36,785 nucleotides of DNA. Source: an uncultured Pseudomonadota bacterium. Lineage in GTDB: Bacteria; Pseudomonadota; Alphaproteobacteria; UBA9219. The stretch is from assembly GCA_903869345.1 (NCBI GenBank), contig CAIPYM010000019.1:1-36785 (forward strand), read 5' to 3'. Positions within the stretch are counted from its first letter, which is position 1; every line of letters starts with the position of its first letter. Below the pieces are notes generated by a model that searched no databases, was not told the DNA's origin, and saw only the letters and a program-made list of their open reading frames with translations. A program made the translations under genes and the position numbers. Below, in pieces: positions 32,448 through 36,785 of the stretch.

Positions 32448-33188
32448 ATGGCGGACCTTTCCAGCAAGAACGCCCTCATCACCGGTGCGTCGGGCGGCCT
32501 CGGCCAAGCGCTCGCGCGGGGACTTCATGCCGCAGGGTCGCGCGTGGTCCTGACCGGCACGCGCCGTCCGGCCTTGGAAACGTTGCAAGCCGAGCTCGGG
32601 GAAGGTGCGTTTGTGGTCACCAGCGACCTGGCCGACCCGGAATCGGCACCGCGCCTGGTGCGCGAGGCCGAGGACGCGCTGGGCGGCGGGGTGGATATCC
32701 TCCTCAACAACGCGGGCCTCACGCGCGATGGCTTGGCGCTCCGCCTGAAGGACGAGGATTGGCAGACGGTGCTCGATGTCAACTTGTCGGCCCCGTTTCG
32801 TCTGTGCCGCGCGGTCCTTAAGGGCATGATGGGTCGCCGTTGGGGACGCATCATCAACATCACCTCGGTTGTCGGCGTCACGGGCAATGCCGGGCAAAGC
32901 AATTACGCGGCGGCCAAGGCGGGTCTGATCGGCATGACCAAATCGCTCGCGCAGGAAATGGGACCGCGTGGAATCACCGTGAACGCCCTCGCGCCCGGAT
33001 TCATCGTCACGCCCATGACCGACCGTTTGCCGGAGGATCGCCGTCAAGCGCTGTTAAAGGCCATTCCCGTTGGTACGTTCGGCACGCCCGAGGACATTGC
33101 CTCCGCCGCCGTTTTCCTCGCCAGCTCCGCCGCACGGTACATCACCGGCCAAACGTTGCACGTCAACGGCGGCATGGCGATGGTGTAA
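32448..33188 (+). CDS. fabG: 3-oxoacyl-ACP reductase FabG (SDR family)
   Basis: FabG reduces 3-oxoacyl-ACP with NADPH in fatty acid synthesis. The 246-aa protein has the Rossmann motif TGASGGLG near residue 13, LLNNAG, the catalytic Ser in INITSVVGVTGNAGQ, and Tyr/Lys in SNYAAAKAG. It ends with FLASSAARYITGQTLHVNGGMAMV, which is standard for FabG. The start at 32448 is preceded by AGGAA; an upstream in-frame extension of 39 residues has no family match. The fab cluster partners (fabD, acpP) are not adjacent. Confidence 0.93.
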   Translation: MADLSSKNALITGASGGLGQALARGLHAAGSRVVLTGTRRPALETLQAELGEGAFVVTSDLADPESAPRLVREAEDALGGGVDILLNNAGLTRDGLALRLKDEDWQTVLDVNLSAPFRLCRAVLKGMMGRRWGRIINITSVVGVTGNAGQSNYAAAKAGLIGMTKSLAQEMGPRGITVNALAPGFIVTPMTDRLPEDRRQALLKAIPVGTFGTPEDIASAAVFLASSAARYITGQTLHVNGGMAMV

Positions 33189-33214
33189 TCCCACCGACCC
33201 CATGAAGTGACCGA

Positions 33215-33237
33215 TCTCCGCCGAGCGGTTGCGGAGA
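33215..33237. repeat. Small inverted repeat after fabG
   Basis: TCTCCGC (33215-33221) and GCGGAGA (33231-33237) form a 7-bp stem with a 9-nt loop, 27 bp past the fabG stop. No T-run follows, so a terminator function is possible but weak. It lies in the gap between convergent fabG and ispDF. Confidence 0.3.
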
Positions 33238-33346
33238 AGAACGCCTTGTTGGACCAGGTGTTACGGACCGCAGAGCGAAGGCTTTGGCGTCCTTCTTGAT
33301 GCTTCGCCCTACGCCCGCGCGTATAAGGCGGAAGGCTGAGGAACCT

Positions 33347-34525
33347 TTACGTCTCCTGGAACCGCAAGGTCGCAACGGCTTGGGCCGCAAGGCCTTCACT
33401 GCGCCCCGTAAACCCGAGGCGCTCGGTCGTCGTGGCCTTCACGTTCACGCGGTCCGGGGTGATTTCCAAGAGCGCGGCCAAACGCTCCACCATCTGGATC
33501 CGGTGGGGGCTAAGACGCGGCTGCTCCCCGATCAAGGTCACGTCCACGTGGGCGATGATCCCGCCGCGTTGGTGAACAAGGCTCACCGCGTGGCTCACGA
33601 ATCGGGCGCTGTCGCAGCCCCGCCATTGCGGGTCGCTGGGCGGAAAATACGTACCGATGTCCCCCGCCCCCAGCGCCCCCAGAAGCGCATCCACCACCGC
33701 GTGCAGGATCACATCGGCGTCCGAGTGACCTTCGAGGCCGTGCGTGTGCGGCACGTCAATCCCGCCCAGGCGAATCGTGCCCTCGCCGGGAATCAGGCGA
33801 TGAACGTCAAACCCGAGGCCCGTCCGCACATCGCCGAACGATTGCCCCAACAGGCGGGCCGCACGGCCCAAATCATCAGGGTTGGTGATCTTCATGTTGT
33901 CCGCGTTGGAAAGAACGAGCATCACGGGGATCCCGCCCCGCTCGGCGACGGCGGCATCGTCCGTCAAAGCCTGCCCCGCCGCCGCGCGGTGAGCGGCCAG
34001 AATCGCCGGAAAGTGAAATCCCTGCGGCGTGTGCGCCTGCCAAAGCCCCGCGCGATCCACGGTCCCCGCCACCGTCGTCGCGCCCGCGCTTGCGCGTTTC
34101 AGGGTATCCACGAGCGGCTTGGCAGCCAGCGCCGCAGGTACCTCGTCGAGCGCCTTGATCACCGCGCTGATGGTCGCCGCATCAATCAGGGGGCGTGCGG
34201 CGTCGTGAATGAGGACCCTCGCCGGAGCCCCCTCGGGCCGAAGGGCCAAGGCCTCCAAGCCGCAAAGCACGGAATCCTGACGCTCCGCACCGCCCGCGAT
34301 GGGCGGGGGCACATCAAGCCCCGCCAAGGCCACATCGTAGAGAGCCCTGTGCGCAGGGTTAATAACAACGTGCACGGCCTGCACGCCGGGGTGCCCCTGA
34401 AACGCGAGCACGGTCCGACGGATCAGCGCCATACCCCCAAGCGGCTGGTACTGCTTGGGAATCGACCCACCGAATCGGCTGCTGGATCCCCCCGCGACAA
34501 TCAGAGCAACACAAGAAGGGGGCAT
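33347..34525 (-). CDS. ispDF: Bifunctional IspD/IspF enzyme (MEP pathway)
   Basis: This single 392-aa chain holds two MEP-pathway enzymes that make isoprenoid precursors. The IspD part (about 1-225) makes CDP-methylerythritol and has VALIVAGGSSSRFG, the PKQYQPLGG motif, IHDAARPL and WQAHTPQGF. The IspF part (about 230-392) makes the cyclic diphosphate and has GLGFDVHRL, GGIDVPHTHGLEGHSDADV and, near the end, NVKATTTERLGFTGRSEG. This fusion is typical of alphaproteobacteria. ATG 34525 is chosen because the IspD family starts just there; the 24-residue extension upstream runs into a non-conserved repeat-flanked region. It supplies precursors for the squalene genes hpnC and hpnE in this window. 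Confidence 0.95.
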   Translation of the reverse strand: MPPSCVALIVAGGSSSRFGGSIPKQYQPLGGMALIRRTVLAFQGHPGVQAVHVVINPAHRALYDVALAGLDVPPPIAGGAERQDSVLCGLEALALRPEGAPARVLIHDAARPLIDAATISAVIKALDEVPAALAAKPLVDTLKRASAGATTVAGTVDRAGLWQAHTPQGFHFPAILAAHRAAAGQALTDDAAVAERGGIPVMLVLSNADNMKITNPDDLGRAARLLGQSFGDVRTGLGFDVHRLIPGEGTIRLGGIDVPHTHGLEGHSDADVILHAVVDALLGALGAGDIGTYFPPSDPQWRGCDSARFVSHAVSLVHQRGGIIAHVDVTLIGEQPRLSPHRIQMVERLAALLEITPDRVNVKATTTERLGFTGRSEGLAAQAVATLRFQET

Positions 34526-34590
34526 GAAGGGTTGATCCTTTAATATCCTGCGGCACGGCAGGGATTCTCCGTTTTGCCCCGTCCCCTTCA

Positions 34591-34660
34591 CCGTCATCCC
34601 GGCGAAAGCCGGGATCCCGAGGGATTCTTAACCGCTCTTCCAGGCCCCTCAGGGTCCCGA
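34591..34660. repeat. REP-like palindromic repeat, family 1 copy B
   Basis: CCGTCATCCCGGCGAAAGCCGGGATCCC and the next 20 bases match copy A at 205 with one substitution (A for C in the loop). The second arm (CAGGGTCCCGACAAG) is degenerate compared with copy A. It lies between ispDF and the secreted protein gene. Confidence 0.7.
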
Positions 34661-34679
34661 CAAGACAAAAGAACCGCCC

Positions 34680-34778
34680 TTGCGAGCCCCCGAAGGGGGC
34701 GCAGTCATCCACCTCCGGCCCTTTCCGTTCGACCGAAAGGGGGTGAGCTGGATCGCTTCGCTCCGCTCGCGATGACGG
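34680..34778. repeat. REP-like palindromic repeat, family 2 copy D
   Basis: TTGCGAGCCCCCGAAGGGGGC at the left end and GATCGCTTCGCTCCGCTCGCGATGACGG at the right end resemble copy C at 21996; the right-hand 28 bases include a near identical GGATCGCTTCGCTCCGCTCG run. The middle has an extra CGGCCCTTTCCGTTCGACCGAAAGG hairpin. Copies B and D are directly adjacent. Confidence 0.65.
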
Positions 34779-34815
34779 ATTCTACAGACCGTCCTCTGTC
34801 CCTTGTCTTCTCCCC

Positions 34816-36540
34816 TTACGGCTTCTCCATCAGGAATCGTGGAAAGACGCTCGGAAGAGGTCCTTGCAATTTCTTGTTGTACACATTCTTCCCCGCTTCC
34901 TCGATCAGCTTGGCCAAATCCGAGGCCGAGACCTGAACGACCCCGTCTTTCGTTCCCGGTTGCCCCTTATGTGGCGCGAGCGCCGACCCCGGCGCACTGA
35001 TGCTCTGTGTCGTTGACCTTTGTTGATTCGGATCCACAACCGCTTCGTCGCCCATGAGGCTTGTGGGCACCGTCGTTCCCGCGGAATTATGGGGCAGGGT
35101 GTTCAGCAAAAGTGTAGCTTGAACCATATCCCTCTCAAGGCGATCCCGCATACCCGTGTAGCGATCACACTGTTTTGCACACTCTTCTACCGCAATATCA
35201 ATGCCTGGGGTACCATGGATCATGATTTTTGTCTTATCCTTGATGGACGTAAAGACGCAATAATCGCAGGCCCCCTTCAAGACTTCCATGTAGGATGGAA
35301 GCTGTTTGTTGTTCTTGTCCATCAGAGGACTCGGAAGGAAAATATGGGGTTGTCCGGGCGTTCCTCCCCCTGTTTGTGGATCATCTGAACTCGCCGTTTC
35401 ATTGACAGCCGTGAGGGCATAGACGAACTGGGGGATGTAAGTGCAAGCGTTCTTCCAGCCGCTGTCCGTACCGTTGGCAACATACTGGTCTTCACACGAA
35501 AAGCGTGTATTGTACATCACCGCCCGCAGACAGGCGAGCATGGCTTGGTTGGCTCTAAGGTAGTCAATATCCCAGACTGTACGCGCCGGCAGGGACTGCG
35601 GCGAGTAGCCTGTTGGTATCTGGCCGACAAAACCGGATCCCGTGGTACAGCGGGTGATCAGTTCATAAAACAGCATCTCAGCGTCAACGTTCGACCCCGC
35701 GGGTTTGTTGAGTCCATATGTTTTGCCGTCGGTTTGAAGTCCTATGGGGGGAAAAACAGGGGGGCTTCCGCCAAACCCATTGTTCAAAAGGATGTTTACA
35801 ACCGACGTGGCTATGTGCGCGGCCCCTTCGTAAGGCTTATTGCTGCCGCCTGCCGATACACGCTGAAGCGAGGCCTGAATAATCCGATCGCCCGCTTGCC
35901 CCCCCTCCGTCCATGCAACGGGAGAAGTGGGCGAAATAACGGCCGGATCTTCGGTGTTCGTGACACGGGCCAAGGCCGCCATGGAAGCGGCCAAATCGAG
36001 AAGATCCTTGGCAAGCTCCCCCTTGTAAACGCTTGCCGCAAGCAGGGCCGCGATAGCCTCAGCTCTTTCGGCAAGAATACGCAAAAGAATTTCCCGCGCC
36101 TTATCCGAACACACAACGACCAGAACACCTTTGGGAAGATCAGTGATAGGGACCGTGCCCTGGGCAGCAGCAATCCGGGAGGCCATCTGTTGGTTGTGCG
36201 CGATGCTTTCAGTCGATGCTGCTTGCCCTTTCAGATTAAGAATGCCCAAGAATTTGTCCAATTCCATCTTGCGGGCATCGGCGTCTTTGAGGGTAAGCGC
36301 TTTGGCCAATTCGTTGGACTTCGTTGCAACCCATTCGAGTTCTTGCCTAGCAAATCTGTACGCCGCCAAAGCAGCCTGTGCGATATCTCCAAAGAAAATC
36401 GCCCATCCCGATTCATCCGCGTAGGCCGTTCTCGGCGAGGTGATCGTGAAACAGGATCCAAGAAGAAAAAGGATCACCACAAAGCGAATCCTTTTCCGTA
36501 GGTCGCTTTTTTCGCCTGGCTTGTTCACGTGTTCTCGCAT
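34816..36540 (-). CDS. Secreted cysteine-rich protein of unknown function
   Basis: This 574-aa protein is exported by a Sec signal (basic SDLRKRIRF, then VVILFLLGSCFTITS, cut near AYA). The N-terminal third is helical (QAALAAYRFARQELEWVATKSNELAKAL). It has nine cysteines after the signal, several in pairs (CDYC, CAKQC), which suggests a disulfide-held periplasmic or secreted protein. I do not recognise a family. The layout (signal, helices, Cys-rich body, Ser/Thr-rich tail) recalls T4BSS periplasmic proteins such as IcmX in general terms only. GGAGG lies six bases before the ATG. The composition is lower in GC than the surroundings. A gene upstream on the same strand ends 55 bp away, so they may share an operon. 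Confidence 0.72.
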   Translation of the reverse strand: MREHVNKPGEKSDLRKRIRFVVILFLLGSCFTITSPRTAYADESGWAIFFGDIAQAALAAYRFARQELEWVATKSNELAKALTLKDADARKMELDKFLGILNLKGQAASTESIAHNQQMASRIAAAQGTVPITDLPKGVLVVVCSDKAREILLRILAERAEAIAALLAASVYKGELAKDLLDLAASMAALARVTNTEDPAVISPTSPVAWTEGGQAGDRIIQASLQRVSAGGSNKPYEGAAHIATSVVNILLNNGFGGSPPVFPPIGLQTDGKTYGLNKPAGSNVDAEMLFYELITRCTTGSGFVGQIPTGYSPQSLPARTVWDIDYLRANQAMLACLRAVMYNTRFSCEDQYVANGTDSGWKNACTYIPQFVYALTAVNETASSDDPQTGGGTPGQPHIFLPSPLMDKNNKQLPSYMEVLKGACDYCVFTSIKDKTKIMIHGTPGIDIAVEECAKQCDRYTGMRDRLERDMVQATLLLNTLPHNSAGTTVPTSLMGDEAVVDPNQQRSTTQSISAPGSALAPHKGQPGTKDGVVQVSASDLAKLIEEAGKNVYNKKLQGPLPSVFPRFLMEKP

Positions 36541-36595
36541 GATATCCTCCGTTTTAACCTGGCATCCAAGCCCCTTGGCAATTCACGCTGCTTCC

Positions 36596-36785
36596 CTATC
36601 GCGTGCTCCATCGCTTGAAGGCGTCGCGCAGGGATTGAGGTGTGAAAAGACCTGACGTGGCATCTGTCGCCCCGGCCGTGATCGCGCGCACCGTCTTGGG
36701 GACAATGCCGGTTGCAATGTCCAACGGCTGCGGCGAGTACCAGAGCATATCGTTCAACGAAACCCCGTCGCACGCCTGCGTCTGC
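36596..36785 (-). CDS. C-terminal part of an unknown protein (cut by window edge)
   Basis: An open frame runs from the window edge to a TAG stop at 36596-36598 on the minus strand. It encodes the last 62 residues of a protein, including NDMLWYSPQPLDIATGIVPK and TSGLFTPQSLRDAFKRW. No start codon is inside the window. No family is recognised. It lies immediately before the cysteine-rich secreted protein gene and is likely co-transcribed with it. Confidence 0.55.
   Translation of the reverse strand, partial: QTQACDGVSLNDMLWYSPQPLDIATGIVPKTVRAITAGATDATSGLFTPQSLRDAFKRWSTR

Noticed and set aside
33284-34543. 419-aa plus-strand frame
   Set aside because: It is antisense to ispDF and has shadow composition.
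35545-36501. 318-aa plus-strand frame at the right edge
   Set aside because: It is antisense to the secreted protein, which has a signal peptide and a ribosome site.

Overview
The window looks like chromosomal DNA of a GC-rich alphaproteobacterium. The evidence is a fused ispDF gene, a DUF4167 gene, a GcrA-type regulator, the eno-ftsB-pdhA gene order, hopanoid-type squalene genes (hpnC, hpnE), a NrdR-type operator at nrdD and REP-like palindromes of the kind scattered through alphaproteobacterial genomes. I cannot name the genus. No integrase, transposase, CRISPR array, rRNA or relaxase gene is visible.

Layout. (1) 1-3208, minus strand: an unrecognised protein, a DUF177/YceD-like protein and the squalene-forming flavoenzyme HpnE. 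(2) 3470-5914, plus strand: a membrane glycosyltransferase and gltX. (3) 6077-20358, plus strand: an accessory island. It opens with a GcrA-like zinc-ribbon regulator, followed by Dot/Icm (IncI-type, T4BSS) core genes: two DotI/IcmL-like proteins, DotD, DotC, DotB and IcmT. After a 226-bp gap comes a type IVb pilus operon resembling the pil genes of IncI plasmids: a PilL/TcpQ-like protein, the PilN secretin, PilO, PilP, the PilQ ATPase, PilR and two prepilins. (4) 20433-25250, minus strand: pdhA, ftsB, eno, nrdG and a SYLF lipoprotein. (5) 25338-29956, minus strand: nrdD with a paired NrdR-box operator, 5-formyl-THF cyclo-ligase with a likely 6S RNA just upstream, a HEPN-like protein and a DUF4167 protein. 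(6) 30262-33188, plus strand: tRNA-Gly(GCC), hpnC, an AadA-like nucleotidyltransferase and fabG. (7) 33347-36785, minus strand: ispDF, two REP-like elements, a large secreted cysteine-rich protein and the 3' end of another gene.

The most notable region is the island between gltX and pdhA. It is a chromosomal set of T4BSS core genes fused in one direction with a type IVb pilus. It has a cell-cycle-type regulator as its first gene and long G/C homopolymers inside dotB, pilN, pilQ and a pilin gene. The set is incomplete: DotA, DotF, DotG, DotH, DotL, DotM, DotO and a prepilin peptidase are not here and must lie elsewhere if the machine works. The island sits where pdhB would normally follow pdhA. 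The second notable region is the nrdD upstream region, which combines tandem NrdR boxes, a 12-bp direct repeat and ten GANTC sites in about 224 bp. That suggests joint NrdR and CcrM/GcrA control of nucleotide reduction. All functional calls are from motif recognition by eye; no database search was run.
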